A stretch of 64,000 nt of DNA from an uncultured Acetatifactor sp. (lineage in GTDB: Bacteria; Bacillota; Clostridia; Lachnospirales; Lachnospiraceae), in assembly GCF_910585425.1 (NCBI RefSeq), contig NZ_CAJUCP010000007.1:1-64000 (forward strand), in the 5' to 3' direction. The notes below the pieces were generated by a model. It was not told where the DNA came from. It did not search any database and saw nothing but the letters and a program-made list of their open reading frames with translations. Shown here piece after piece: positions 27,578 through 37,016 of this stretch (the first letter of the stretch is position 1; the number at the start of each line of letters is the position of its first letter). The translations under genes and the position numbers were made by a program.

Positions 27578-27628
27578 AGAAAAGGACTCTCTACCGCCGA
27601 ACTGGCCGTAGGGAATCCTTTTCTGTTG
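27574..27628. repeat. 21-bp inverted repeat
   Basis: Arms CAACAGAAAAGGACTCTCTAC-like at 27574-27594 and 27608-27628, two mismatches, 13-bp loop. No T-run follows on either strand, so not a clear terminator. Confidence 0.5.
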
Positions 27629-27676
27629 TCAGTGTGTATTCTTGAAACCATGCCATCTTTTTCTTTACAAATTATC

Positions 27677-27988
27677 TAAAAGTTTCCCAATTTGTCGGAC
27701 TATATCTTATTATATAGAAGCATATACCTTGATAAATCGCAGTTTTGAATTCCATTTTATGAAAACTGTGTAAAATATATAGTCCAATTATAGCAAAATA
27801 GGACTATATATACTATGCTTTTTAATACGATTTGGCAAGCAACGCTTGGTGCAATACCTGATTTTATTTGTAAAGTGGTATAATTTTTGCAAAAAAGTTC
27901 CGTCAACGTATATGCAGGAATCTGCAAATGGCTTAAAAGGGGCGCTTTCTTGCAAAAGTCTATAGTCCTGAAAATTGGGAAACTTTTA
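27677..27988. mobile_element. 312-bp MITE with perfect TIRs and 6-bp TSD
   Basis: Terminal arms TAAAAGTTTCCCAATTT (27677-27693) and its exact reverse complement (27972-27988); similarity continues to an ACTATA block inside each end. Both ends are flanked by ATTATC (27671-27676 and 27989-27994). There is no transposase frame inside, so it was moved in trans. The right terminal bases TTA form the TAA stop of the AlbA_2-like gene. Confidence 0.9.
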
Positions 27989-29521
27989 ATTATCCTCTGT
28001 AGGCAATACATATTTTTTAGTCTTATTTTTTCCTTCACCCCGGACAATACCGCATTTTTCAGCCTTATTCAATAGTCTGCTTGCTGTTTTAGTCTCTACA
28101 CCTAACAACCTTGCCGCAATACCACTTGCAATTTCATGATTCTCTTCGAGATATATTATGATGGTTTTCATTCTATCCTTTTCCTTATCGGACATTTTAT
28201 CGGACATTTTATCGGACATTTTATCGGACATTTTGCTGCTTTCACCAAATCCTTCCCTGATAAAAATCGTCGTTTCCAAATAAGTTCTTCTATCATCCGT
28301 CTCAAAGAAAGGTTTGGGAGAACCATTTTTTGACAATGCACTCAAAATTTTAGGGATACCAGTGCCTTGCTTTTCAGAAAGGTCTATCTCTTTAAAGAAT
28401 TCACCAATTCTTCTGTTTCGATATTTTCTTGCCCTTACCTTTCCCGCAGCAAACTTCTCCATATTCATATATCCATCGGGACCAGGAAAATTTATAATCA
28501 TAATTCGGTCAAGATATACCCTCACTTCCACTGGCACATCTTCTCTATAGGATTTATGAAATACCGCATTAACAATCGCTTCTTCCAATGCATTATATGG
28601 ATAATTTACGCATTTTACGGATTTTTCCTGATTCTCAATCTTGACAGTCTTCTCAATAATGACATTTGTCTTAATATAATCCAATACATCTGTTACCTGT
28701 TTCCATATCGGGCCGGTAAATGTTTTTTCAAACATGATATTACCGGATTCCGCTTCTTTGGTATTGAACCTGACAAAATTAATTTGTGCCCCAGGTATTA
28801 ACTTGTCTGGTCTTTCAGCAAACATTAGAATAGCAATATTTCTTAATTCTAAATCCGCATCCGTCTCATTAGCCACTTCCAGCGCTAACAATAGCTCGTC
28901 CATGTTTCTATTATTTATCTCAGTTGATAAGGAGCTATTACTATCCCTCAAAAAATCTTCAAGATATCCTCTTCTGATAATATCAATATTTGCTTTACGG
29001 TTCACCCGATCGTCAAACGGAATGGCATTGAACTTTTCAAATAATTCTGCGATTTCTCCCTGTTTGGCAATTGTCGTCAACGAAGCCGGCCTAATCCAAT
29101 AGTACATTGTCTTATCCGGCTTATCGCTTGTCTTTTTGGAATATACATCCTTAGGTGCTCTGTACGGACCAGCATCTCCCGGCGAACATTTCAGATAAAG
29201 CAAGTGCGTATCCTTATCCGGATAATTTACAACTTCTATCTGTGGAACATAGCGTGGCTCAATCAAATTGCAATATTGAAAGATTTCTTGTTGTATTCCA
29301 TCTAAAAGCTCCTTCGGAACACCCTTAGGGGGCAAAACAGGAACTCCGCTATCCTCCTCCACGCCTATGACAATATATCCGCCATTCACATTGGCATAAT
29401 CATTGGCAAATGCACAGATAGAGTGTGTAATATCAGAGGGATTCCATCCTTCCTTGTATTCAACTCTATTTATTTCTACTACTTTACCCTCTAATAAAGT
29501 TTCTATTTTCAAAGGTATCAT
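27986..29521 (-). CDS. AlbA_2 (Schlafen-like) domain regulator/ATPase-like protein
   Basis: 511 residues. N-terminal AlbA_2/Schlafen core: NRVEYKEGWNPSDITHSICAF and NGGYIVIGVEEDSGVP. A central region (~150-330) precedes a HATPase_c_4-like segment, VNYPYNALEEAIVNAVFHKSYR and INFPGPDGYMN, and IDLSEKQGTGIPKIL. After a low-complexity MSDK repeat (near residue 433-448) a winged-helix domain ends the protein (IASGIAARLLGVETKTASRLL). Such proteins are DNA/RNA-binding regulators often found near mobile elements and defence genes. The stop codon is supplied by a MITE; without the insertion the frame would read one more residue, NL then stop. Confidence 0.8.
   Translation of the reverse strand: MIPLKIETLLEGKVVEINRVEYKEGWNPSDITHSICAFANDYANVNGGYIVIGVEEDSGVPVLPPKGVPKELLDGIQQEIFQYCNLIEPRYVPQIEVVNYPDKDTHLLYLKCSPGDAGPYRAPKDVYSKKTSDKPDKTMYYWIRPASLTTIAKQGEIAELFEKFNAIPFDDRVNRKANIDIIRRGYLEDFLRDSNSSLSTEINNRNMDELLLALEVANETDADLELRNIAILMFAERPDKLIPGAQINFVRFNTKEAESGNIMFEKTFTGPIWKQVTDVLDYIKTNVIIEKTVKIENQEKSVKCVNYPYNALEEAIVNAVFHKSYREDVPVEVRVYLDRIMIINFPGPDGYMNMEKFAAGKVRARKYRNRRIGEFFKEIDLSEKQGTGIPKILSALSKNGSPKPFFETDDRRTYLETTIFIREGFGESSKMSDKMSDKMSDKMSDKEKDRMKTIIIYLEENHEIASGIAARLLGVETKTASRLLNKAEKCGIVRGEGKNKTKKYVLPTEDN
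28187..28234. repeat. four perfect 12-bp tandem repeats
   Basis: ATCGGACATTTT repeated at 28187, 28199, 28211 and 28223, encoding MSDK units in the linker of the AlbA_2-like protein. Being a multiple of three, copy-number changes would alter linker length without a frameshift. Confidence 0.95.
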
Positions 29522-29589
29522 TAACTGTTAGACCTCCGTTCTCTTTTAACCGGCAAAGAACTGTCCCATAGATATGGACAAAGCCCCTC

Positions 29590-30282
29590 TCAAGCCTCCC
29601 CCAAAAAAGCCGCCACCCCCACATCATACCGCATGATCTTCCGCCCATGCATCTCGCTCTCCGTCCCCGGCACCTCGCCCCTGAGAACCTTTTCCGCCGC
29701 TTCCCGCAGTGTCGGAATCAAATCAGGGCTCACCGGAAAGCTCCCATGGGAGGGATACACCCAGTCAAAAGCACCCCTGTACCCCTCCAGCTTAGCCAGG
29801 CTGTGGATATAGGCATGCATCTTCCTCTGCACCCCGAACATGAATATCTGACCGTCCTGGACCAGATCCCCGCCAATCAATATCCTGGCATTCCTGTCCA
29901 GTACGGCGATGCTCCCCGGCGTATGCCCCGGCAAGGCGATGATCTCCAAAGACCTGCCGCCCAAATCCAGAGTCTCCCCGTCCCAGACCGGGAGGAACTC
30001 CCCTGTCTTCCCCTGGGTATTATAATAATTGGAAGCCTCCGCCGGATGCATGTAGAACATCGGGAATTCCTCATTGCTCCCCACATGGTCCCTGTCCCCG
30101 TGGGTGACCAGCAGCGACACCGGAAGCGCCGTCAGCCCCTCCGCAATCTCCCTGGCGTTCCTGACCTGCATGCCGCTGTCGATAAGCAGAGCCCTCTCCG
30201 CACCCTCCAACAGGAAAAAGCGCACCCCCGGCTCCTCAATCCGCCAGGTATGTCTGTCAATCTGTATCACCTGATAATCCAT
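29590..30282 (-). CDS. metallo-beta-lactamase-fold hydrolase
   Basis: 230 residues. The zinc-binding set of the MBL superfamily is complete: THGDRDHVG near residue 60 (HxDxDH, with Asp in place of the usual first-position His-x-His), LPGHTPGS near residue 120, GGDLVQDG near residue 140 and YPSHGSF near residue 175. Members hydrolyse thioesters such as glyoxalase II substrates, or other esters; substrate cannot be told. An AGGAGG site precedes the ATG. Stand-alone gene between the AlbA_2-like gene and the AAA ATPase. Confidence 0.85.
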   Translation of the reverse strand: MDYQVIQIDRHTWRIEEPGVRFFLLEGAERALLIDSGMQVRNAREIAEGLTALPVSLLVTHGDRDHVGSNEEFPMFYMHPAEASNYYNTQGKTGEFLPVWDGETLDLGGRSLEIIALPGHTPGSIAVLDRNARILIGGDLVQDGQIFMFGVQRKMHAYIHSLAKLEGYRGAFDWVYPSHGSFPVSPDLIPTLREAAEKVLRGEVPGTESEMHGRKIMRYDVGVAAFLGEA

Positions 30283-30464
30283 CCCTTATATCCTCCTAAC
30301 AAATTTATTGAAAAAAATTTTCACTCTGCCACCCGAATCCCTTTACCTCTTAACCGCCATCGCTCCATATCCGCTCTTCTGTTTCCTGCCATCCGCTGTT
30401 CCCGGGCTTCCGGTTCGTCCTCCGGCTCCCATTACGCCATTCTCCTACCTGTCAAAAACCCCCG

Positions 30465-31286
30465 CTAAGAATCCATAAAAAGCCCCCGATGCTCCTCAAA
30501 AAACGCAAAAAAATACCGTACATTTTTAAGCTCCGTCCACCCCACCACTTCCAGATCCCTGGAGTCCAGATTATAAATCTTTGCCTGCAGCGTCCCCAGC
30601 ATGAAAGGCGAATGGGTCGATATGATGAACTGGCAGCCCAGGAACCTGGCCATCCGGTTCAGCTTCTCCGCCAGCTTCGTCTGGTTCTCCGGAGACAGCG
30701 ACACCTCCGGCTCGTCCAGCAGATACAGGGCATCCGGCTCCATATAGTCGTCCAGCATCTGTAGGGTGGTCTCGCCGTTGGAGTATTTTTCCTGGGCATA
30801 TTTCAGGATTTCCAGTTTCTGTTCTGTGGCATAGGAGTTCCGGAATTCTTCTCTCTGCTCTTTCGCCAGCCCTCTCCGCACATGCTCGTACACATACCCG
30901 TCCTCCAGAATCTGCTCCTGTTGTATCTTCTTGATTTCGTACAGAATATCCTCGCTCTTGATATATCTGCTGCCCTGGGGAATCCGGCGCAGCGCCTTTC
31001 CGTTCTCCTCTTCCCCCAGAGCGTAGCTGCATCCCTTTATGAAGTTCAGGAAATAGGGAACTCTCCCATACTGGTTGCTGGTGGCGTACTCCAGGCCCTC
31101 CAGCCGCAGTTTATTCGCCATGATGTTCAGCATGGTGGACTTCCCCGAAGCATTCTCGCCGTACAGGACGGTAATCGGGGCAAACAGCAACAGCCTTTCC
31201 GCCTTGTCTGCGAACACATTATAAGGGTAAATATTGGGGTCGATGACCTTTTCATCCGAAAATAGAAAGCTGCTTAAATATATCAT
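30465..31286 (-). CDS. AAA_15/21-type ATPase (ABC-like head)
   Basis: 273 residues from an ATG that overlaps the Tag stop (ATGA). Walker A LYGENASGKSTMLNI near residue 43, signature-like region KYSNGETTLQMLDDY, Walker B YLLDEPEVSLSPENQ, and H-loop FIISTHSPFMLG. This is a compact single-chain SMC/OLD-like ATPase of the type annotated as AAA family ATPase. It has no nuclease domain. Role unknown; coupling to DNA glycosylase Tag suggests DNA-damage context, but could be chance. Confidence 0.8.
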   Translation of the reverse strand: MIYLSSFLFSDEKVIDPNIYPYNVFADKAERLLLFAPITVLYGENASGKSTMLNIMANKLRLEGLEYATSNQYGRVPYFLNFIKGCSYALGEEENGKALRRIPQGSRYIKSEDILYEIKKIQQEQILEDGYVYEHVRRGLAKEQREEFRNSYATEQKLEILKYAQEKYSNGETTLQMLDDYMEPDALYLLDEPEVSLSPENQTKLAEKLNRMARFLGCQFIISTHSPFMLGTLQAKIYNLDSRDLEVVGWTELKNVRYFFAFFEEHRGLFMDS

Positions 31287-31885
31287 GATTCCATATCCCG
31301 TCTCTTCCGCGCCGTCTCCGCCCCGTCCATCACCTCCAGGTACCGGAAGCACCCCTCCACATGGTCATTCACCATCCCGCAGGACTGCAGATGGGCGTAA
31401 ACTGTCACCGACCCCAGATACTTGAATCCTCTCTTCTTCAAATCCTTCGCTATCTGATCCGACAGCCCGTTCCTCGCCGGAATCTGCCCTTTCTGGTGCC
31501 CCATATACAGAATCATCTTACCCTTAGAGAACCCCCACAGATACTCGGAAAACGTGCCGAATTCCTCCCGCACTTTCAGGAAGCACCGGGCGTTGTGGAT
31601 CACTGCTTCCACCTTGCGTCTCGACCGAATCATCCCCTCCGTATCCAGAATCCGCCGGATGTCCTCCTCCCCATAGGCCGCCACCTTCTGAAAGTCGAAT
31701 CCGTCAAAACACTCCCGGAATATCTCCCGCTTCTGGATCATCATATTCCAGTTCAGCCCGCACTGCATGGCCTCCATCATCATGTACTCGAACTGCTTTC
31801 GGTCGTCATGCACCGGAACGCCCCATTCCTCGTCATGGTACTTTACCATTTTTTCATTGCACAGACACCATCCGCACCGTTCCAT
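31283..31885 (-). CDS. tag: 3-methyladenine DNA glycosylase I
   Basis: 200 residues. Tag excises 3-methyladenine from alkylated DNA, starting base-excision repair. Family features are clear: MERCGWCLCNEKMVKYHDEE (zinc ligands Cys and His at the N terminus), QCGLNWNMMIQKREIFRECF, the RSRRKVEAVIHNARCFL helix, and the C-terminal SCGMVNDHVEGCFR with the second zinc pair. The ATG at 31885 has an AGGAGG site 6 bp upstream; a longer ATG at 31906 does not. A fragment of a second tag-like gene lies at 37017-37102. Confidence 0.95.
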   Translation of the reverse strand: MERCGWCLCNEKMVKYHDEEWGVPVHDDRKQFEYMMMEAMQCGLNWNMMIQKREIFRECFDGFDFQKVAAYGEEDIRRILDTEGMIRSRRKVEAVIHNARCFLKVREEFGTFSEYLWGFSKGKMILYMGHQKGQIPARNGLSDQIAKDLKKRGFKYLGSVTVYAHLQSCGMVNDHVEGCFRYLEVMDGAETARKRRDMES

Positions 31886-31936
31886 ATCTGCCCTCCTGCC
31901 TGGCATCTAAAAGCTTGCCATCGTTACATCTCACCC

Positions 31937-32899
31937 TCATTTTTCCAGAAAATCCAGAATCTCCTCCACATAAACCCTCATATGGCTGTCATCGCTCATA
32001 TAAATCTCATGCTTCGTCCCTGGCATCGGCACCATCCGGGCGCTTTTTACCTGTCCTGTGAAGATTTCCTGAGCCCCTTTGTCCACATAGTCGTCCTGTT
32101 CGGCCTGGAACACCAGCACTTTCCCCACGATTTTCCCGCAGTTTTCCTGATTCAATATGTATTTTGACATTCCGGCGGCCTCCCGAAGCCAGGAATAGGA
32201 AGCGCCGTTGGTCTGGAAGTTCGGCTGGCTGCGCCTTTTTCCGGCATAATATTCATACCGTTCCGCAGAGGTGGCGGCGCTGGTTTCGAAGGTCTCGTCC
32301 CCCCGATAAGCGTGATGCCCCGGAACGTAGGTTGCTCCCTTTCCCAACATGACCTGGATTTCGGCAATCCCCCGGGCTATGCCCAGGGGAATCCCTCCCG
32401 TCAGCGGCCGTATCATAGGCGAGCTCAACACTGCGCCCTCGAAGACAGAAGGATGCCATTCCATGAATGCCGCGCCTATCCCGCCGCCCATGGAATGGGC
32501 GTACAGATACCTGGGGAGCCCCTTGTCTTCCCGGTCTGCCACCTCTGCCGCCAGATAGTCCAAATCGGAGAGATACTGTTCAAAGCGGTCGATGTGCACC
32601 AGCGACAGATCCTCCTGTCCCCTGGCAGAGCGCCCATGCCCCCGCTGATCCATGATGTACACCTGATATCCGGCCTGAAAGAAATAATAGATCATCTCAA
32701 CGTATTTCTCGGCGGATTCAGAGAACCCATGAACCATTGCGATGACCCCTTTTGCATCCTCCCTCCGGTAGCTTTCATAATAGATTTTATCCTGACCATT
32801 ATCAGGACAGAATAAGCCGCTGTGTCGGTGTTTTTTTAGAAAAGGAACCACTTCCTTCTCCATGCTGTCCCGGTACTCTGTCTCTGTGATAATTTCCAT
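31937..32899 (-). CDS. alpha/beta hydrolase, monoacylglycerol-lipase-like
   Basis: 320 residues. Serine hydrolase with the lipase nucleophile elbow YAHSMGGGIG near residue 130, oxyanion motif AMVHGFSESAEKY near residue 55, MDQRGHGRS, and catalytic Asp/His in FQAEQDDYVD and PGTKHEIYM near the end. This is the Hydrolase_4/lysophospholipase group. The ATG at 32899 is preferred to one at 33025, whose extension is compositionally odd and overlaps the transporter stop. It lies downstream of the GPH symporter and may share its transcript. Confidence 0.85.
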   Translation of the reverse strand: MEIITETEYRDSMEKEVVPFLKKHRHSGLFCPDNGQDKIYYESYRREDAKGVIAMVHGFSESAEKYVEMIYYFFQAGYQVYIMDQRGHGRSARGQEDLSLVHIDRFEQYLSDLDYLAAEVADREDKGLPRYLYAHSMGGGIGAAFMEWHPSVFEGAVLSSPMIRPLTGGIPLGIARGIAEIQVMLGKGATYVPGHHAYRGDETFETSAATSAERYEYYAGKRRSQPNFQTNGASYSWLREAAGMSKYILNQENCGKIVGKVLVFQAEQDDYVDKGAQEIFTGQVKSARMVPMPGTKHEIYMSDDSHMRVYVEEILDFLEK

Positions 32900-33021
32900 A
32901 CGGTTTTCCGTCTCCTTATTCAGTTTGGCATCTGCTCCGCCAGTACCCGGACATGGGCAGAGAATTTCCGGCCGCGAAAGGAATGCGTCCGTAAATCCTC
33001 TGGGACACTGGACGGGGCAGG

Positions 33022-34389
33022 TCACTTCGCGCCTTTCCGCAGAGCTTCCCCGATTTCTTCCATTTTTTCATCTGTCAGGCAGAATTTTTTACCAAAGAAC
33101 ACAGCCGCGGCCGCCAGGCCAATCACCGGCAGCACCGTCATGGTCAGCCGCAGCCCCATCACAGACTGTACAGCAGCCACCGCTTCCGCTTCTGTATTGT
33201 CACTGATCTGGAACACCGCCAGGCAGACGGACGCCAATAGCGCCGCCACGCCGGAAGCCAGCTTCACCACAAAGGTCTGCATGGAGAAAATCACGCTCTC
33301 ATCCCTGCTGCCGTTCTTCCACTCTCCGTAATCCACGCTGTTCGCCAGAAACACGGTGGTCAATATGGTCAGGAGCCCATTGGCCCCAAAGATGAAAAAG
33401 CCGGGGAGGAACAGCAGGAACACATTGGACATGTTCGTACAGGCCAGAATCAACAGCACCGCATACCCCAATACCGCCATGCCCAGTCCGGTGCGGAATA
33501 CCTGGACGGTGGACAGAAATTTCCGGATCAGGGGATACAGCAGCATCATGGACAGAATCTGCACCCCGCCGCCAAAGGTATTGAACAGGGTATAGGCATT
33601 CTGCCAGCCCTCGCCGCCGAAATCATATTTAAAGAAATAAATCACCAGATTGCTTGTGAGGTAAATGGAACAGTTGATCAGCACAATGGAAATCACCACC
33701 GTCATGGCCTGGTCATTGCGGATCAGCGCCCGGAACATGTCCCCGATGGAATTTACCGGCATGTCCACTGTGGATTTCTCCTTGATGCACAGGCACATCA
33801 GTACTGCAGTAAAGGCAAAGAAAACCGCCACAATCAGCGCGAACCATTTGAACCCGATCCTTTCGTTCCCCTTCCCCAGGAGATACACCGCCTGCATGGT
33901 GATTACCGTCACCAGCGCGCTGCCTATGCCCGCACATGTCCTTCCCAGGGTGGAAAGGCCCTCCCGTTCCCTGCTGTCCCTGGCAAAAGCCGGAATCATG
34001 GACCAGTAAGGGATATCCATCATGGTATAGGTCACGCCCCACAGGATATAGACAGCGGAAATATAGACCAGAAGGGGATTTCCCTCCAGTTCCTCCGGCA
34101 CCGCGAACATGGCGTAAAGCACCAGCGCATTGACGATCGTCCCGCTGAAAAGCCACGGCCTGAACCTGCCGAACCTGCTCTTCGTCCTGGCCACCAATAT
34201 CCCCATCACCGGGTCGTTAGCCGCATCGAATACCCTGGCCGCCAGCAGCAGAATGCCGGTGAACACCGCGCTGACTCCCAGGATATCTTCATAAAAATAC
34301 AGAATATAGCTGGCTGTCAGCATGTAGACCATATCTTTCCCCACTGCCCCGATGCCGTATGAAATCTTTTCTTTCGATGATAAGTTCAT
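33022..34389 (-). CDS. GPH-family sugar:cation symporter
   Basis: 455 residues with about 12 hydrophobic segments. The glycoside-pentoside-hexuronide family (MelB-like) is recognised by the start SSKEKISYGIGAVGKDMVY, the loop FDAANDPVMGILVARTKSRF near residue 60, and DIPYWSMIP near residue 125. It would import a glycoside with a cation. A hydrolase follows. The upstream region has a candidate promoter and a decayed transposase on the other strand. Confidence 0.9.
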   Translation of the reverse strand: MNLSSKEKISYGIGAVGKDMVYMLTASYILYFYEDILGVSAVFTGILLLAARVFDAANDPVMGILVARTKSRFGRFRPWLFSGTIVNALVLYAMFAVPEELEGNPLLVYISAVYILWGVTYTMMDIPYWSMIPAFARDSREREGLSTLGRTCAGIGSALVTVITMQAVYLLGKGNERIGFKWFALIVAVFFAFTAVLMCLCIKEKSTVDMPVNSIGDMFRALIRNDQAMTVVISIVLINCSIYLTSNLVIYFFKYDFGGEGWQNAYTLFNTFGGGVQILSMMLLYPLIRKFLSTVQVFRTGLGMAVLGYAVLLILACTNMSNVFLLFLPGFFIFGANGLLTILTTVFLANSVDYGEWKNGSRDESVIFSMQTFVVKLASGVAALLASVCLAVFQISDNTEAEAVAAVQSVMGLRLTMTVLPVIGLAAAAVFFGKKFCLTDEKMEEIGEALRKGAK

Positions 34390-34454
34390 TTCATGCCTTC
34401 CTTTCTATTTATTTTCAGTGAAAGATAAAATCTGTCCTGTGTTTTCCATTTTTT

Positions 34455-34484
34455 ATCATATCATATCCCACTGATATTTGTCCA
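34455..34484 (-). promoter_or_regulatory. candidate promoter of GPH symporter
   Basis: Minus strand TGGACA, 18 bp, TATGAT, about 65 bp before the ATG. Confidence 0.4.
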
Positions 34485-34984
34485 TAAACAGAAAAGTCAA
34501 TCCGGACACGGTAATTGAAAATGTGTGGAGCCTTTGTGGGGAGGAGCCGTTCGTGGACGAACTGCCGTACTGGGAGACCATCAACCGCTATCTGAAGCGG
34601 ATGGACCCATGTGGGCTACAGGAGGCCATAAACAGCTGTGCCGCAGACTGCTGCGCAGCCGTGCCTTTGAGGACATGCGCATCAGGGGAAGTACTGGCAG
34701 GTCATCATCGACGGGACGCAGCTGTACAGCACGCGGGGGGAGTTGGATGGAAAGAGCCTGTACCGCATCCACCAGAAAGGGACGGAGGACGAGTGCCAGG
34801 AAAGCTATTATTATGTCCTGGAAGCGAAGCTGGTGCTGCTTCAAAAGATCATCGTAAGCTTTCAGACGGAATCCGTGGAGAACGAGGACAGGAAAGAGAT
34901 GGCGTGAAAGGAAGGCCTGCTGGAGGCTGATGGAAAAGATAGCGAAGGTACCGGTAGTAGGAGCGAATCCAATTCTAAAATCAA
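34478..34984 (+). pseudogene. transposase remnant in three frames
   Basis: Continuous transposase-like sequence is scattered over the three plus frames: EEPFVDELPYWETINRYLKR, then LLRSRAFEDMRIRG after a shift near 34640, then YWQVIIDGTQLYSTRGEL and YYYVLEAKLVLLQKIIVS after a shift near 34690, up to SVENEDRKEM. The pattern (DGTQLY, YHKGTED-like, EAKLVL) matches ISNCY-like transposases. Both halves are decayed and no terminal repeats delimit it clearly. The intergenic DNA beyond it carries the TATACTGC repeats. Confidence 0.75.
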
Positions 34985-35014
34985 GGAGATGCCTTGTCCA
35001 TTGATTTCCGAAAG

Positions 35015-35116
35015 TATACTGCATAACGCTGAATGCTGCCTAATGTAATCATGTGAATGAACCTGTCAGCGTTATGCAGTCCGGTTTCACGGCAAGTGAA
35101 ATCGTTAAGCAGTATA
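35015..35116. repeat. cluster of inverted TATACTGC repeats
   Basis: ACTGCATAACGCTGA at 35018-35032 is exactly inverted at 35066-35080 (33-bp spacer). A third motif at 35091-35116, 26 bp, is the exact reverse complement of 40683-40708. Likely ends of a small or former mobile element. Confidence 0.8.
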
Positions 35117-35145
35117 AATTGACACTACCCCACACTGAAGCAGAT

Positions 35146-35174
35146 TTGACAGCCACATCCCCGGATGCTATACT
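35146..35174 (+). promoter_or_regulatory. strong sigma-A promoter for FecR-domain lipoprotein
   Basis: TTGACA, 17 bp, TATACT, 55 bp before the ATG. The nearest repeats end at 35116. Confidence 0.75.
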
Positions 35175-35228
35175 TTATCACGAATGCCATGCAAAAAGCA
35201 CATCATAACGCAAAGGAGCGACACCCCA

Positions 35229-36911
35229 ATGATCCGAAAACATAAAAAATCCCTGCTCACCAGACAGGGAACCGTTCTGCTTCTGATATTGTCCCAACTG
35301 GCGGCCCTCACCGCCTGCGGCGGCGGGAGCGGCGCAAAAGCCACCACCATACACCTGATGCGCACCAGCGGGCAGGTAGCCGTCTCCGACGGTGACGGGG
35401 AGGACGTGGCGCTGCTGGAAAATCTGGGGCTGTACAGCGGCTACGGGGTAGACACCCGCCCGGAGAGCTTCGCCTGGATCGACCTGGACAGCGTGAAGCT
35501 GACCAAAATGGACCAGAACAGCGAAATCGCCATCCAGAAAGAGGACAGGCAACTGGAAATCGAAGTCAAGTCCGGCTCCCTGTTCTTTCATGTCACCGAA
35601 CCTCTGGCTGAGGATGAGACCATGGATATCCGCTCTTCCAGCATGGTGGTGGGCATCCGCGGCACCTGCGGCTGGGTGGAGGTGCCGGACGAAAGCCATA
35701 TGAACCTCTATCTGCTGGAGGGAAAGGTGGAATGCTCCGCCGGGAGCCAGACTTCTCAGGTGTCCGCCGGGGAGATGGCTTCCATGACCGAAAACGGGCA
35801 GATTGAGGTGCAGCCCTTCACCGCGAAGGATGTCCCCGCCTTCATCGTGGAAGAGGTGGAACAGGACAGCGCCCTTGCCCAGGCCATCCTGGACGCCTCC
35901 GGCCTGGACATCCTCCATCCGGCAGACCCGGTGGAACTGGCCCTGGAGCAGTACCGTACCATCGTCGGCCAGGCGTATACGTATGACTACTATTCCGTAG
36001 ATGAACCTACCGGCGCATATCGGTACGCATTGGTGCCCATGACGCCGGATGCAGACGCGCCCGCCCTCCTTCTGGAGCAGGACACTGCCTTCGGAATCAG
36101 CTCCATCCTGGTATTCCAGTACGACACAGACAGCGACAGCGTCCTCCAGGCCGCCGATACGCTGTCAGAGGGAGTGGGCTCCGCCGGAGGGTATCGGGGC
36201 AGCCTCTCCGCCGCAGGGGACGGAAACGGCCTTCTGAGCACAGAGTTCAGCAGCGGGACTGGCATAGGCTCCACCTCTCGCACCACCCTGAACGGTGACA
36301 GGCTCCGTAGTGAAGTTATCTGGGAGGGCAATATCTTTGACGATACGGACACGGCTGTGGATGAAATCGGCTTTCTGGACATAGACTGGCACGACATCGG
36401 CGACACCGCTGCCCTGGACAGTTGGACGCCGGGCTCTGCGCCTGTTGAGCCCGCGCCTGGGGAGCCGGAGGACGCGCAGGACACCGAACCCGCACAGCCC
36501 ACAGACGGAGACCGGATCGTGTTCACGGGGACGCTCGGGGCCTACAGCTACAGCGATGTCCTTGCGCTTCAGGAAATACCAGATCCCAATCCCGGCAGCG
36601 ACCAGGGGGAGACATACTGGCTGATTGTGCTGGATACGCCCCAGGGCATGACGCTGCGCAGCGGGGACGGATCGGGCAGTTATGAGGGAGAGGTCAGCCT
36701 GATTGACGTCACCGGAGCCGACGGGCTGGAGCAGTACATCGGACAGAGCCTGACCGTGAGCATCGACGCCGACAATACCTGGTGGCCCAGCGATACTTCG
36801 CTCCCCATGGGACAGCCCCATACATCCGATGTCAATGTATTACAATCAAATACCCCGCTGCAAGCAACGGGGTATCAATCTTGCAGCGCTGCAGAGCAGC
36901 GGGGTATTTGA
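35229..36911 (+). CDS. FecR-domain lipoprotein
   Basis: 560 residues from an ATG with an AAGGAG site. The N-terminal signal ends with a lipobox, LAALTACGGG, so it should be membrane-anchored on the outer face. Residues ~28-200 carry a FecR-like beta domain (SGQVAVSDGDGEDVALLENL, DLDSVKLTKMD, SSMVVGIRGTCGWVEV). The remainder is acidic, with a Pro/Glu-rich linker and a small C-terminal domain (SYSDVLALQEIP...LIVLDTPQGMTL). The final 22 residues, from QSNTPLQATGYQSC to the stop, are encoded by a dispersed ~130-bp repeat, so the original C terminus has been altered. One of the few plus-strand genes. Confidence 0.8.
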   Translation: MIRKHKKSLLTRQGTVLLLILSQLAALTACGGGSGAKATTIHLMRTSGQVAVSDGDGEDVALLENLGLYSGYGVDTRPESFAWIDLDSVKLTKMDQNSEIAIQKEDRQLEIEVKSGSLFFHVTEPLAEDETMDIRSSSMVVGIRGTCGWVEVPDESHMNLYLLEGKVECSAGSQTSQVSAGEMASMTENGQIEVQPFTAKDVPAFIVEEVEQDSALAQAILDASGLDILHPADPVELALEQYRTIVGQAYTYDYYSVDEPTGAYRYALVPMTPDADAPALLLEQDTAFGISSILVFQYDTDSDSVLQAADTLSEGVGSAGGYRGSLSAAGDGNGLLSTEFSSGTGIGSTSRTTLNGDRLRSEVIWEGNIFDDTDTAVDEIGFLDIDWHDIGDTAALDSWTPGSAPVEPAPGEPEDAQDTEPAQPTDGDRIVFTGTLGAYSYSDVLALQEIPDPNPGSDQGETYWLIVLDTPQGMTLRSGDGSGSYEGEVSLIDVTGADGLEQYIGQSLTVSIDADNTWWPSDTSLPMGQPHTSDVNVLQSNTPLQATGYQSCSAAEQRGI

Positions 36912-36976
36912 CCCTCGCGGCATTCGTCAAATGTGCATGCAAGCATGCCCACTTGACTCATTGCTCGCGGGAATAA
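36843..36976 (+). repeat. ~130-bp dispersed repeat, copy A
   Basis: Copy A of a repeat found inverted at 47272-47400. It contains the hairpin ATACCCCG/CGGGGTAT and GTGCATGCAAGCATGC. Near-identical except for a 5-bp length difference. It forms the 3' end of the FecR-domain gene. Confidence 0.9.
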
Positions 36977-37016
36977 CATAGTCATTCCTTATCGCGCCTT
37001 TTGCGCACCGTCTCCG

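Noticed and set aside
34525..34857. Independent 110-codon plus-strand gene
   Set aside because: One frame of the decayed transposase; similarity moves between frames.
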